DNA of 64,000 nt from PALSA-505 sp035308365 (GCA_035308365.1 DATGGU010000022.1:1-64000), one strand, 5' to 3'. Shown: positions 8,355 through 17,562, counted from the stretch's first letter. The notes: a model not told the origin generated them from the sequence alone. Numbers and translations are program-made.

Positions 8355-10836
8355 TCACAGGTTCAGCTTCCTCGGTTTCGTCGCCTTCGTGGGAGCCGGG
8401 CGCCGTGCCCTTGGTTTCGCCGGCTTCCACCGGCAGGTGGATGTGGAAGCACGTGCCCTTGACCGGGCGGTGCAGCTCCAGCCGGCCACCGTGCGCCTCG
8501 ACGATGGCCTTGGCGATGGACAGGCCCAGGCCGGCCCCGGCGGTGGGGTCGCGCCGCCGCTTCGGCTCCAGCGCCGCGGCCAGCCCACCGGGGATGCCGG
8601 CGCCGCTGTCGGCCACGCTGACCATCACCTCGGCCGGGCTGGACGTCGTGCTCGCGGTGATGCTGACCTGTGTGCCCGGCGGATTGTGCCGGACCGCGTT
8701 GCTCAGCAGGTTCACGAAGACCTGCTCCAGCCGGTCGTGGTCCGCCCACACCGCGGGCAGGGCCGGATCGCACCCCATCGAGATGGCCGCCGACTGGTCC
8801 GGCGGCAGGCAGGCCACCGCGGCCTCCAGCACCAGCGCCAGGTCACACCAGTCCCGTTGCAGCCGCATGACACCCGACTCGATCGCCGAGAAGTCGAGCA
8901 GGTCGTTCACCAGGCGGCCAAGCCGGGCCGACTCGGCGGCGATCCGGTCCAGGAAGCGCCGCTGTGAGTCCCCGTCCCAGGTGACGTCCGGCTGCATGAG
9001 GCTGGACGCGTAGCCGCGGATCGCCGTCAGCGGGGTCCGCAGCTCGTGGCTGAGCCGGGACAGGAAGCCGCGCTGCAGCTCGCGCGAACGGCGCAGCGCC
9101 GCGGCCTCCTGGTGGGCCAGCCCGGCCTCCTCCCGTTCCAGCGCCAGCCGCAGCGAGTGCGCGGCGTCCTCGAGCAGCGCGGTCTCCTCCTTCGTGGCGC
9201 GCAGTTGCTTCCAGCTCGCCAGCAGGACGGTGGGCCCGCCTGGCGCGGTGAACGCGACCGCCAGCAGCCGCCGCCCCTGGCGGTTCCTGAGCTGCCTGGC
9301 GACCCCGTCCATGTTCGCATCCGCCAGCGTCCGCTCGGCCACGCCGGACAGGGTGGCCGAGGCTCCGGCCGGGTCGTGGCCGTCCGGCCCGGCGAACGCG
9401 CGCCAGCGCACCGGTGCCGCCGGCGGCCGGGTGAGCAGCGCGACCTCGTCGGCCCGCAGCCCGCGGCGCAGCGACTCCACGGCGACGACCAGCCCCTCGG
9501 CCACCGGGACCGGGCCGGCCAGCGTCTCCAGCATCTCCCGGATGGTCTCCAGGACGCGGTTGCGGGCGGTGACCTGATCGAGCAGCCGGTCGCGCTCGAC
9601 GGCGCTGGCGGCGTAGCCGGCGTAGAGCGTGACCAGGTCGAGCTGGTCACGCTGGGGCGCACCGGGCTCGCCGCGGAAGACCGTGATGACACCGCTGAGC
9701 CCGCCCGGCCCCATGACCGGCACCGACCAGGAGCTCGCGACGCCGGCCACGGCGGCCAGGTGGGCGTAGTCCCGCCAGGCGATGCTGATCCGGACGTCGC
9801 CCTCGATGACTGGTTTCTCGGTGGTGGCGGACAGCCCGACCGGCCCGCCCGCCGGGCCGAACGGAAGCACCGACCACTCCGAGAGCTGGCCCTGGGCGAA
9901 CCCCAGCGACGCGGCACAGATCAGCGTCTGGTCGGTCACCAGGTGGATGCAGAGCCGCTGGGTGCTGAGCGCCGCGCCGAGCGCCGACAGGATCAGCGAC
10001 AGGCTGGAGGAGGGGTCCGCCGACACCAGCCGGTCGGCGAGTCCATGCAGCCTGGTGAGCTGGCGGCGGGCGGAGGAGTCCACCTGCTGGCCGGACAGCA
10101 GGGCCACCACTTCGTCCGGGTGGGTGCCGCGCGGCTCCAGGTCGGCGACGATCCGGCCCTGCCGCAGCACGACGATGCGGTCGGCGAGCCGGAACATCTG
10201 ATCGATATCGTGGCAGGCGAGCAGGATCGTCGTACCCTTGGCCCGCAACTCGGTGATCAGGGCTTCGACCTGGGCGGACTCCACCACCCCGAGGGATGCG
10301 GTCGGCTCGTCCAGGGCCAGCAGCCGGGGTTGCCTGCGCATCGCCCTGGCGACGGCCACGAGCTGGCGCTGCCCGCCAGACAGCGTGCGGATGCTCCGGG
10401 TGGTGTCGTGCAGCGGAATGTGCAGGCTTTCGAGCACGGCGGCCGCGGCCTCGTGGAAACGGCTCTCGGAGAGCATCAGCCGCCGCGATTCCTGCCCCAG
10501 CATCACGTTCGCGGCGACGTCAAGATTGAAGCACAAGGCCAGGTCCTGCCAGACCACGGCGATGCCCTGCCGGGCGGCGGCGATCGGATCGGCGGGCACG
10601 GGTCGGCCAGCCAGGTAGATCTCGCCGCTGTCCGGGGTGATATCGCCGGCGATGCAGCGCACGAGCGTGGTCTTGCCGGCGCCGTTCTCCCCGGCCAGCG
10701 CGATAAGCTCGCCGGGCCGGACGCTGAGGTCGACCCCGTCGAGTGCGCGGACCGGCCCGAAGCTGACCCGCAGTCCGGACACCGTCAGCAGTGGCGGCGG
10801 CGGGTCCGCGGGGACGGCGGGCGCGAGTGCGGTCAT
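8179..10836 (-). CDS. Fusion protein: sugar-type ABC ATPase + GAF region(s) + sensor histidine kinase
   Basis: An 885-residue protein from ATG at 10836. Residues 15-250 form a complete ABC ATPase: Walker A GENGAGKTT (49-57), Q-loop WQD (96-98), signature LSGGQ (152-156), Walker B LLALDE (172-177) and H-loop His209. Residues ~270-415 look like a GAF domain and ~435-565 like a second, weaker one. A helical linker leads to HisKA with phosphoacceptor His597 in SRLSHELRTPL. The HATPase domain has N-box LLSNAVRHN (710-718), G1 VADSGAGIPG (741-750) and G2 GAGLGLS (767-773). No transmembrane segment is seen, so it should be cytosolic or docked on a membrane partner. The ABC part closely resembles the neighbouring transporter ATPase. 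About 56 C-terminal residues are translated from repeat element A. All catalytic motifs look intact; what it senses is unknown. Confidence 0.9.
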   Translation of the reverse strand: MTALAPAVPADPPPPLLTVSGLRVSFGPVRALDGVDLSVRPGELIALAGENGAGKTTLVRCIAGDITPDSGEIYLAGRPVPADPIAAARQGIAVVWQDLALCFNLDVAANVMLGQESRRLMLSESRFHEAAAAVLESLHIPLHDTTRSIRTLSGGQRQLVAVARAMRRQPRLLALDEPTASLGVVESAQVEALITELRAKGTTILLACHDIDQMFRLADRIVVLRQGRIVADLEPRGTHPDEVVALLSGQQVDSSARRQLTRLHGLADRLVSADPSSSLSLILSALGAALSTQRLCIHLVTDQTLICAASLGFAQGQLSEWSVLPFGPAGGPVGLSATTEKPVIEGDVRISIAWRDYAHLAAVAGVASSWSVPVMGPGGLSGVITVFRGEPGAPQRDQLDLVTLYAGYAASAVERDRLLDQVTARNRVLETIREMLETLAGPVPVAEGLVVAVESLRRGLRADEVALLTRPPAAPVRWRAFAGPDGHDPAGASATLSGVAERTLADANMDGVARQLRNRQGRRLLAVAFTAPGGPTVLLASWKQLRATKEETALLEDAAHSLRLALEREEAGLAHQEAAALRRSRELQRGFLSRLSHELRTPLTAIRGYASSLMQPDVTWDGDSQRRFLDRIAAESARLGRLVNDLLDFSAIESGVMRLQRDWCDLALVLEAAVACLPPDQSAAISMGCDPALPAVWADHDRLEQVFVNLLSNAVRHNPPGTQVSITASTTSSPAEVMVSVADSGAGIPGGLAAALEPKRRRDPTAGAGLGLSIAKAIVEAHGGRLELHRPVKGTCFHIHLPVEAGETKGTAPGSHEGDETEEAEPVSVMQNRIASAGPEGLRERSGPGALPNPQHECGPGGPARAIGPATARATRQTIGQRGSD

Positions 10837-11055
10837 TCCGCCATTGTGTGGCAGGTGACACCGCACTGGCCATTCGGCATCCCGGCAGGTCGTACCGCCG
10901 CACCCGCCGGCCGCGCCGGCCTGCCGGGCCCCGGCCCGCCGGTGCCGGGTGTGGCAATGACCCCACGAGGCCTTGTGCGCGATGCCGCCAAGGCAGCCGC
11001 GTTGTCGGTCTATGCTCACTGCTGCCAAGTCCGAGCGCTCCAGGAGTACCCCCCC

Positions 11056-13677
11056 TTGAAAGCAATCCGACGCTTCACCGTCCATACCGCGCTGCCCGGG
11101 CCGCTGGCCCCGCTGCAGGAGCTGATGCTCAACCTGCGGTGGTCCTGGCACGCCGGAAGCAGCAGCGTGCTGGCGGCGATCGCCCCCGACAAGTGGGAGC
11201 GCAGCGGGCATGACCCGGTAGCCATGCTCGGCGACGTGCCGCCCGAGCGCCTCGAGGAGCTCGCTGCCGACGAGCCGTTCCTGCGCAGGCTGGCCGAGGC
11301 GGCCGACGACCTGGCCGAGTACCTGTCCGGACCGCGCTGGTACCAGTCGCAGGACCCGTCCTGGCCCAAGGCCATCGCGTACTTCTCGCCCGAGTACGGC
11401 ATCACCGAGACGCTGCCGCAGTACTCCGGCGGGCTCGGCATCCTGGCCGGGGACCACCTGAAGGCCGCCAGCGACCTTGGCGTGCCGCTGATCGGCGTGG
11501 GCCTGCTCTACCGGCACGGGTACTTCACCCAGTCGCTGTCGGCGGAGGGCTGGCAGGCCGAGCGGTACCCGGTGGCGGACCCGAACGGGCTGCCACTCAC
11601 CCTGTTGCGCGACGCCGACGGGGCACCGATCCGGGTCGCGGTCATGCTGGCCGGGAAGCGCAACCTGGCCGCCCAGGTCTGGCTCGCCCAGGTGGGCCGC
11701 GTTCCGCTGCTGCTGCTCGATTCGTACGTCGAGGACAACGAGCCCGAGCTGCGCGAGGTGACCGACCGGCTCTACGGCGGCGGCGGCGAACACCGGCTGC
11801 GTCAGGAGCTGCTGCTGGGCATCGGCGGGCTCCGGGCCATCCGGGCGTTCTGCGCGATCACCGGCCACCCGGAGCCCGAGGTCTTCCACACCAACGAGGG
11901 GCACGCAGGCTTCCTCGGGGTGGAGCGGATCCGTGAGTACGCCAGCCAGGGGCTTAAATTCGACGAGGCGCTGGAGATGGGCCGGGCCGGCACCGTTTTC
12001 ACCACGCACACCCCGGTGCCGGCCGGCATCGACAGGTTCGAGCGCGACCTGGTGCAACGGCACTTCGGCGAGGGGGTGGCGGACCCGGCGCTGCCCTGTG
12101 ACCGGGTGCTCGCGCTCGGCGCCGAGACCTACCCAGGCGGCGACCCCGGCGTGTTCAACATGGCGGTCATGGGCATGCGGCTGGCCCGGCGGGTGAACGG
12201 GGTGAGCCGCCTGCACGGCGAGGTGAGCCGCCAGATGTTCGCCGGGCTGTGGCCCGGCTTCGACATTGACGAGATCCCCATCGGCTCGGTGACCAACGGC
12301 GTGCACGCGCCCAGCTGGATGGCCGGCGAGGTGCACGCCCTCGCCGGGGAAGAGGCCGGGGTGAGCGAAGCAGCCGGGATGAGCGAGGTGGGCGAGTCCT
12401 GGGAACAGATCGCCGCCGCCAGCGGCGCGAGCATCTGGCAGGCCCGCGGCACCTTGCGTGCCCGCCTGGTCGCCGAGGCCCGGCGCAGGCTGCGTGCCTC
12501 CTGGCGGCAGCGCGGCTCCTCCGACGCGGAGCTCACCTGGATCGACGACGTGCTCGACGAGGATGTGCTGACGGTAGGCTTCGCCCGCCGGGTGCCCTCC
12601 TACAAGCGGCTGACCCTCATGTTGCGCGATCCGGCCCGGCTGAAGGCGCTGCTGCTGGACCCCGTCCGGCCGGTGCAGATCATCATCGCCGGCAAGGCGC
12701 ACCCCGCCGACGACGGTGGCAAGCGGCTGATCCAGCAGATGATCGCGTTCACCGACGACCCCGAGGTCCGGCACCGCATCGTGTTTCTGCCGGACTACGA
12801 CATGGCGCTCGGCCGGGCTCTGGTGCAAGGCTGTGACGTCTGGCTGAACAACCCGCTGCGGCCGCTGGAGGCCTGCGGGACCTCGGGCATGAAGGCCGCG
12901 CTCAACGGCGGGCTCAACCTGTCCGTACGGGATGGCTGGTGGGACGAGTGCTCCGACGGCGCCAACGGCTGGGACATCCCGTCCGCCGACGGCATGGCCG
13001 ACGAGAGCCGCCGTGACGACCTGGAGGCGGCCGCGCTCTACGAGCTGCTCGGCAAGACGGTGGCGCCGCTGTTCTACGACCACGACGCCGACGGGCTGCC
13101 CCGGCGGTGGCTGGAGATGGTCCGGCACACGCTGCGCACGCTCGGCCCGAGGCTGCAGGCCACGCACATGGTCCGTGAGTACGTCACCGAGCTGTACGTC
13201 CCGGCCGCCAGGGCGAGCCGGGCCCTGAGTGGCGGCGATCCGCCGTTCGCCGGGGCCAGGAATCTGGCCTCCTGGCGGCACCACGTCGTGAAAGCCTGGC
13301 AGAACGTGCGCATCGAGCACGTGGAGGCCGAGGAGGCCGAGCCGAAGCTGGGCTCCAGGCTGGCCGTCCGGGCGCGGGTCGCCCTGGGCGAGCTCACCCC
13401 GGCCGACGTCGCGGTCGAGCTGGTCTGCGGCCGGGTGGGCGGCAACGACGAGATCACCGACCCCACGTCCACCACGCTGCTGCCCGACCCGCAGGCACCG
13501 GGGTCACCGGGCAGCGCCGTCAGGTACGCGGGCGAGGCGGTGCTGAGCTGCGCCGGCCCGTTCGGCTATACCGTCCGGGTGCTGCCCCGCCACCCGCTGC
13601 TTGACACTCGCGCCGAGCTTGGCCTGGTCACCATGCCCGACGCACCGGTCGGCATGATCAACGGCGACCTGCGGTAA
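11056..13677 (+). CDS. glgP: Alpha-glucan (glycogen/maltodextrin) phosphorylase
   Basis: Releases glucose-1-phosphate from alpha-1,4-glucans using pyridoxal phosphate. The 873-residue length and an N-terminus starting LKAIRRFTV match the actinobacterial GlgP type, with a DUF3417-like N-terminal region. The start is TTG at 11056 with AGGAG 9 bases upstream. The PLP-binding Lys is at about residue 613 in GTSGMKAALNGG. Other phosphorylase motifs are YSGGLGILAGDHLKAASD, HTNEGHAGF and RRVPSYKRL. It is transcribed away from the fusion kinase gene across a 219-base shared upstream region. It belongs functionally with glgE and treS. A repeat element lies 18 bases past its stop. Confidence 0.95.
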   Translation: MKAIRRFTVHTALPGPLAPLQELMLNLRWSWHAGSSSVLAAIAPDKWERSGHDPVAMLGDVPPERLEELAADEPFLRRLAEAADDLAEYLSGPRWYQSQDPSWPKAIAYFSPEYGITETLPQYSGGLGILAGDHLKAASDLGVPLIGVGLLYRHGYFTQSLSAEGWQAERYPVADPNGLPLTLLRDADGAPIRVAVMLAGKRNLAAQVWLAQVGRVPLLLLDSYVEDNEPELREVTDRLYGGGGEHRLRQELLLGIGGLRAIRAFCAITGHPEPEVFHTNEGHAGFLGVERIREYASQGLKFDEALEMGRAGTVFTTHTPVPAGIDRFERDLVQRHFGEGVADPALPCDRVLALGAETYPGGDPGVFNMAVMGMRLARRVNGVSRLHGEVSRQMFAGLWPGFDIDEIPIGSVTNGVHAPSWMAGEVHALAGEEAGVSEAAGMSEVGESWEQIAAASGASIWQARGTLRARLVAEARRRLRASWRQRGSSDAELTWIDDVLDEDVLTVGFARRVPSYKRLTLMLRDPARLKALLLDPVRPVQIIIAGKAHPADDGGKRLIQQMIAFTDDPEVRHRIVFLPDYDMALGRALVQGCDVWLNNPLRPLEACGTSGMKAALNGGLNLSVRDGWWDECSDGANGWDIPSADGMADESRRDDLEAAALYELLGKTVAPLFYDHDADGLPRRWLEMVRHTLRTLGPRLQATHMVREYVTELYVPAARASRALSGGDPPFAGARNLASWRHHVVKAWQNVRIEHVEAEEAEPKLGSRLAVRARVALGELTPADVAVELVCGRVGGNDEITDPTSTTLLPDPQAPGSPGSAVRYAGEAVLSCAGPFGYTVRVLPRHPLLDTRAELGLVTMPDAPVGMINGDLR

Positions 13678-13695
13678 GCCCGGCGGGGTGCCGGA

Positions 13696-13843
13696 GCGTC
13701 ATGCGAAACCGCATCGCGAGTGCGGGCCCACAGGCCCGCGCAAGCGATGGCCACGGTCACCACAGCGGGTCATGTGGGCAGCGCGACTTCGAATGGGGCA
13801 CAGTCAGAGCTACAGCCACCCGGCAGGTAATTTTGCATGGCGC
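13696..13843 (+). repeat. Small inverted-repeat element, copy B
   Basis: About 148 bases, beginning 18 bases after the glgP stop. The ends are GCGTCATGCGAAA (13696-13708) and TTTTGCATGGCGC (13831-13843), inverted repeats matching at 11 of 13 positions. The core hairpin is GCGGGCC/GGCCCGC, in which the A-T pair of copy A has become G-C on both arms, a compensatory change. The interior shares scattered blocks with copy A, including CACAGTCAG and CAGCCACCCGGCAG-like stretches. Confidence 0.7.
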
Positions 13844-13902
13844 GACTTTTGCGGGAGTTACCGCCCGGACAGTCGCCACCGGAGCGCGCTGGGAGGGTTG
13901 AC

Positions 13903-14682
13903 ATGAGCGAATTCGTCCGGGTGGAGACCGAGGACGCGGTCGCCACCATCCGGCTGGACCGCCCACCCATGAACGCGCTGAGCGCTTCCATGCAGGACGA
14001 GCTGACCGACGCCGCCACACAGGTGAGCGCCGACGACGGCATCAGGGCCGTCGTGCTCTACGGTGGGCCCAAGGTCTTCGCGGCCGGCGTGGACATCAAG
14101 GAGATGGCCGAGGCCAGCTATGCGCGCATGGTGTCCGATACCCGGCGGCTGCAGGCCACCTTCACCACCGTTGCCAGGATCCCCAAGCCGGTCGTGGCGG
14201 CGGTCACCGGCTACGCGCTCGGCGGCGGGCTGGAGCTGGCGCTCTGCGCCGACTTTCGGGTCCTCGGCGAGAAGGCGAAGGTTGGCCAGCCCGAGATCCT
14301 GCTCGGCATCATCCCCGGCGCCGGCGGGACGCAGCGGCTGCCCCGTCTGATCGGCCCGGCCAGGGCCAAGGACATCGTGTTCACCGGGCGGTTCGTAGCT
14401 GCGCAGGAGGCGCTCGCCATGGGCCTGGCCGACCGGGTCGTGCCGGATGGGGAGGTCTACCAGGCCGCCCTCGAACTGGCCGGGCGCTTCGCCAGCGGCC
14501 CGGCCATCGCTCTGCGCGCGGCCAAGCAGGCCATCGACGACGGGCTGGAGGTCAGCCTGGACGCCGGCCTGGAGATCGAGCGACTGCACTTCTCCGGCCT
14601 GTTCGCCACCGAGGATCAGCGCACCGGAATGCGCAGTTTCATCGAGAATGGGCCCGGGAAGGCCACGTTCTCCGGAAGGTGA
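13903..14682 (+). CDS. Enoyl-CoA hydratase/isomerase (crotonase) family protein
   Basis: A 259-residue crotonase, probably hydrating 2-enoyl-CoA in beta-oxidation. The start at ATG 13903 has GGGAGGG just upstream. The oxyanion-hole region FAAGVDIKEM is at about 64-73. GGGLELAL supplies the first catalytic Glu and PEILLGIIPGAGGTQRL the second, so both glutamates expected of a true hydratase are present. The C-terminal segment EDQRTGMRSFIENG is typical. It overlaps translationally with the next small gene, whose ATG lies 4 bases after this stop, so the two are coupled. Exact chain-length specificity cannot be read. Confidence 0.9.
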   Translation: MSEFVRVETEDAVATIRLDRPPMNALSASMQDELTDAATQVSADDGIRAVVLYGGPKVFAAGVDIKEMAEASYARMVSDTRRLQATFTTVARIPKPVVAAVTGYALGGGLELALCADFRVLGEKAKVGQPEILLGIIPGAGGTQRLPRLIGPARAKDIVFTGRFVAAQEALAMGLADRVVPDGEVYQAALELAGRFASGPAIALRAAKQAIDDGLEVSLDAGLEIERLHFSGLFATEDQRTGMRSFIENGPGKATFSGR

Positions 14683-14686
14683 GGAC

Positions 14687-15097
14687 ATGAGCGAGTCGGG
14701 CGACGCTCTCTCTTTCGACCTCGTAGCCGCCGCGCTGCGCGCCGACAGTGCCGACGTGGCCGTCTACGCACGGGTACTGACCGACTCGCTCGGCGAAGCG
14801 CTGCCGCCCGGAGTCGTCGACATCGACCGGGAGCGCACCATGTCGGACCGGATGCGCGGCCGCCCCGGCGAAGTGTCGAAGATCACGGTGCGGCTTGGCG
14901 AGCAGGTGCTGACGCTGGTCAATCAGCGCGGCCGGCTGGTCGCCGAGATCTGCAAAGAGGTCCGTGGCGTGGTGTTGTCCCGGCGGCCTGCCCCGGTGGA
15001 GGAATGGCTGGCCGAGCTGGCCAGGGGACTGGTCGCCTACGCCGACCAGAATGCCCAGGCCGCGCGGGTACTGCGCCGTCTGGTCGCCGGGAACTGA
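14687..15097 (+). CDS. Conserved small protein downstream of crotonase, function unknown
   Basis: 136 residues, mostly hydrophilic and predicted helical, with no signal peptide or membrane segment. The ATG at 14687 lies 4 bases past the crotonase stop, and its GGTGAGG ribosome binding site overlaps that stop, so translation is probably coupled. The central part (ISKITVRLGEQVLTL-like, then a ~40-residue helix ending ARVLRRLVAGN) has regular beta then helix character. Codon use matches neighbouring genes, which supports a real gene. I do not recognise the family and assign no function beyond a likely association with the acyl-CoA enzyme. Confidence 0.75.
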   Translation: MSESGDALSFDLVAAALRADSADVAVYARVLTDSLGEALPPGVVDIDRERTMSDRMRGRPGEVSKITVRLGEQVLTLVNQRGRLVAEICKEVRGVVLSRRPAPVEEWLAELARGLVAYADQNAQAARVLRRLVAGN

Positions 15098-15607
15098 CTG
15101 CGACGGCCAGCGGCTGCCACCTCACAAGCCCCGCCAGAAAAGCCCGCCAGCCCAACCCCATCAGTCCCGCCAGCAAAGCCGCCAGCCCAACCCCTCATCA
15201 GTCCAGCCACCAAAGCCCACCAAACCGGCCAGTCTCTCCTCCCACCAGTCCAACTCGCCCAATTCGCGACCAGACACCAACCTTCAACCATCCGCCCAAC
15301 TATCAACCACCAGCCAGAGCTCAGCCGCCGAGCCCGCCAGCCTCTCTCACCACCGGGCCAGCTGCCACCACCTCCAGACCAACCGCCGCCACCTCCAGGC
15401 CATCTGCCACCTCCAGGCCAGCTGCCGAGCGGATAGTGACGGCGCGGCTGCGCGGCGAATAACCGCGTCCAGTCCGTAACTTGCGGGTGCTTATGTTCGT
15501 CACAATTAAGGGGCAGCCTTGCCTGTGAGGGGGCGGCCTTCGGCTCGGCAATCTTTTGACAGTGGCAGCGCTCGGATCGGCAAGCCTTCCCTTAGGGTGG
15601 CAGTGCG
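15098..15607. other. Non-coding interval with degenerate C-rich direct repeats
   Basis: 510 bases without a credible gene. From about 15110 to 15440 the top strand is pyrimidine-rich (CCA, CCAGCC, CCACC) with strand asymmetry unlike the flanking genes. Two imperfect ~38-base copies sharing CCAGCCCAACCCC and CATCAGTCC lie at about 15144-15220. Later a ~20-base unit built on CCACCTCCAGRCCA occurs three times (about 15365-15425). Open frames here are low-complexity and have no ribosome binding site. The last ~130 bases before the kinase gene contain TTGACA at 15556-15561, but no convincing -10 partner was found. Confidence 0.6.
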
Positions 15608-17413
15608 ATGGTCGTGCAGAACACGATGCCGGAACGGCTGGGTCCATACCTCCTGATGGAGCGGATCGGCGAGGGCGGCATGGGTGTGGTCCATCTCGCC
15701 CGGGACAACCAGGGCCGCGCCGTCGCGGTGAAGGTGCTCCGCCCGGGGATGGCCAGCGACGTCGATGCCCGCCGTCGGCTGGAGCGAGAGTTCGAGACCA
15801 TGCGCCGGGTGCGCAGCCCGTTCGTGGCCGAGGTCATCGACGCCGACGTAACCGGTGAGATGCCCTACGTGGTCACCCGGTACGTGGCCGGCCCGACCCT
15901 CGACCAGATGATCAGGAACAGCGGGCCGCTGAGTGGCCGGGCCCTGGAACGGGTCGCCTGGGGGCTGGCCGAGGGGCTCGCGGCCGTGCACGCCGCGGGC
16001 GTCGTGCACCGGGATCTCAAGCCGGGCAACGTGGTGATGGCGGGCGGCTCCCCGGTGCTGATCGATTTCGGCATCGCCCACGCGCCGGACGCGACCAGGA
16101 TCACCCAGGCCGGGATGTTCATGGGCACGCCCGGCTACCTGGCCCCCGAGGTGGTGGAGGGCCAGGCCTGCGGTCCGTCGGCCGATGTGCACTCCTGGGC
16201 CAGCACGGTGGCGTACGCTGCCACCGGCCGGCCGCCGTTCGGCACCGGCTCCTACGAGACGATTTTCTACCGGATCCTCGGCGGCAACCCCGATCTGAAC
16301 GGGATCCCGGGCAAGCTGATGCCGCTGCTGGCCGCCGCACTCAACCGCGATCCAGCGGCCAGGCCCTCAGCGATGCAGCTCAGCGAGAAGTGTGCCGCCA
16401 TCGATCTGACCGGCCCGGACGAGCCGTTCAACGGATACGCCGGGCGGTTGGGATCCACCGCGCCCGAGGTGATCGGCCCGGCCAACGGTGCCATCCTCAA
16501 TGGAGCCGCCGGCCCAGGGACCAGACTCGATGGTCTGGCCATCCGCGACGGCGCGCTGAATGCCGGCCTGCGGCCCGGGACACGCGAGCTTCCGGTCTCA
16601 CCGCCACCGGCTGGCTGGAACCTGCCCCGGCCGGACGCTGGCAGGCCGGTCAAAGACAATTTCGCCGACCTGCTGCCGCCGGTGCCCTATTCCCCGCTGC
16701 CTGCCGATCTCGCCCTGCGAAACCAGGCGGCGATGGACCGGCCGAACGGGGCGCTGCCTGCCGCCAAGGTCCCGGCCGGCCGGTCGTCCAGCGCTCAGTC
16801 CCACACCGGGTACCGGCGGGTGCTCAGCCTGATCACCATGGCCATCGCCGTGGCGGCCAGCGTGCTGCTGCCGGTCGCCGGCGTGGTCGTCTCCCTGCTG
16901 GCCATCGTCCTGCTGCGCGCGGCCGACCTTTCCCACAGCGCGTTGACCAGGCGCCGCTCGGCGCGGGGCACCCGGCCCAGCGACCTGCCCGTCATGATCA
17001 TAAAGTCACCCTGGGCGGTGCTGCGAGCGATGCTCGGCTGCCTGCTGCTCGCTCCGCTCGCGGCGACCGCCGGGGCGCTCGCGGCCGCCGTGACGATCAT
17101 CGCCCACCACGCCAGCCCGCTGCCGGCGGCCGGCGCGTATGCGGCCGGGGCGTTCGTGGCCTTCTACGGGTTCGGCCCCGGCTCAGGCACCCCGCGCAGA
17201 CAGCTCGGCAGGCTCTTCGGTGCGGTCGCCCGCCGGCGGTTCCTGGCCGCCATCGTCGCGATCGTGGTCGCCGTGGTGGCGGTGGGAACGGCCTACGCGG
17301 CCCTCACGCAGCCACACCACATCTGGCCGCTGACCTCCAACCTGTCGTCCTGGCACCTGCGCGGCGTCTACAACCTCATAGTCGAGGCGCAAACTCGCCT
17401 GCAGCACCTCTGA
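15608..17413 (+). CDS. Membrane-associated Ser/Thr protein kinase (PknB family)
   Basis: 601 residues. The N-terminal kinase domain (about 10-270) has the glycine loop GEGGMGVVHLA, catalytic Lys42 in VAVKVL, HRDLKPGN with Asp136, DFG at 153-155 and activation-loop GTPGYLAPEV. A Pro-rich linker (about 270-395) follows. The C-terminus holds about four hydrophobic segments: two around 400-435, one pair around 470-515 and one around 545-565. No PASTA repeats are present. This is a cytoplasmic kinase anchored through a polytopic C-terminus, not the single-pass PknB layout. It converges on an FHA-domain regulator at 17714-18487, a plausible phosphothreonine-dependent partner. ATG at 15608 is the natural start. 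Confidence 0.93.
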   Translation: MVVQNTMPERLGPYLLMERIGEGGMGVVHLARDNQGRAVAVKVLRPGMASDVDARRRLEREFETMRRVRSPFVAEVIDADVTGEMPYVVTRYVAGPTLDQMIRNSGPLSGRALERVAWGLAEGLAAVHAAGVVHRDLKPGNVVMAGGSPVLIDFGIAHAPDATRITQAGMFMGTPGYLAPEVVEGQACGPSADVHSWASTVAYAATGRPPFGTGSYETIFYRILGGNPDLNGIPGKLMPLLAAALNRDPAARPSAMQLSEKCAAIDLTGPDEPFNGYAGRLGSTAPEVIGPANGAILNGAAGPGTRLDGLAIRDGALNAGLRPGTRELPVSPPPAGWNLPRPDAGRPVKDNFADLLPPVPYSPLPADLALRNQAAMDRPNGALPAAKVPAGRSSSAQSHTGYRRVLSLITMAIAVAASVLLPVAGVVVSLLAIVLLRAADLSHSALTRRRSARGTRPSDLPVMIIKSPWAVLRAMLGCLLLAPLAATAGALAAAVTIIAHHASPLPAAGAYAAGAFVAFYGFGPGSGTPRRQLGRLFGAVARRRFLAAIVAIVVAVVAVGTAYAALTQPHHIWPLTSNLSSWHLRGVYNLIVEAQTRLQHL

Positions 17414-17562
17414 CAGCCCGGCCACCCGCCCTGGTCGGCAACCTGCCGACCTCGAATTTCATGATCGGTGAGTTCAGGCCGATTGCTGCACCTCTCACAG
17501 ACCCGGCGACCCAGCCTGTTTCATGCCGGTCGGATGGAGAGCTGAACCACAATTTCATGATC
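17401..17562 (+). repeat. Imperfect direct duplication across the kinase 3' end
   Basis: The sequence from 17401 (GCAGCACCTCTGACAG..., including the kinase stop) to 17466 is echoed at 17485-17562. Both copies share a ~34-base block related to CACCTCTSACAG and end in AATTTCATGATC; the middle differs in length and sequence. The second copy is non-coding. It may reflect duplication of a 3' end or transcription-stop region; no function is assigned. Confidence 0.5.

Noticed and set aside
9046..11055. N-terminal extension of glgP (a 1543-residue open frame)
   Set aside because: The extension is antisense to the fusion kinase and low complexity. The TTG at 11056 has AGGAG and gives the standard GlgP N-terminus.
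8179..13320. One 1713-residue minus-strand frame covering both the fusion kinase and the region opposite glgP
   Set aside because: Upstream of ATG 10836 the frame is antisense to glgP, with Arg/Gly/Pro/His-rich composition and no ribosome binding site. Only 8179-10836 shows protein families.
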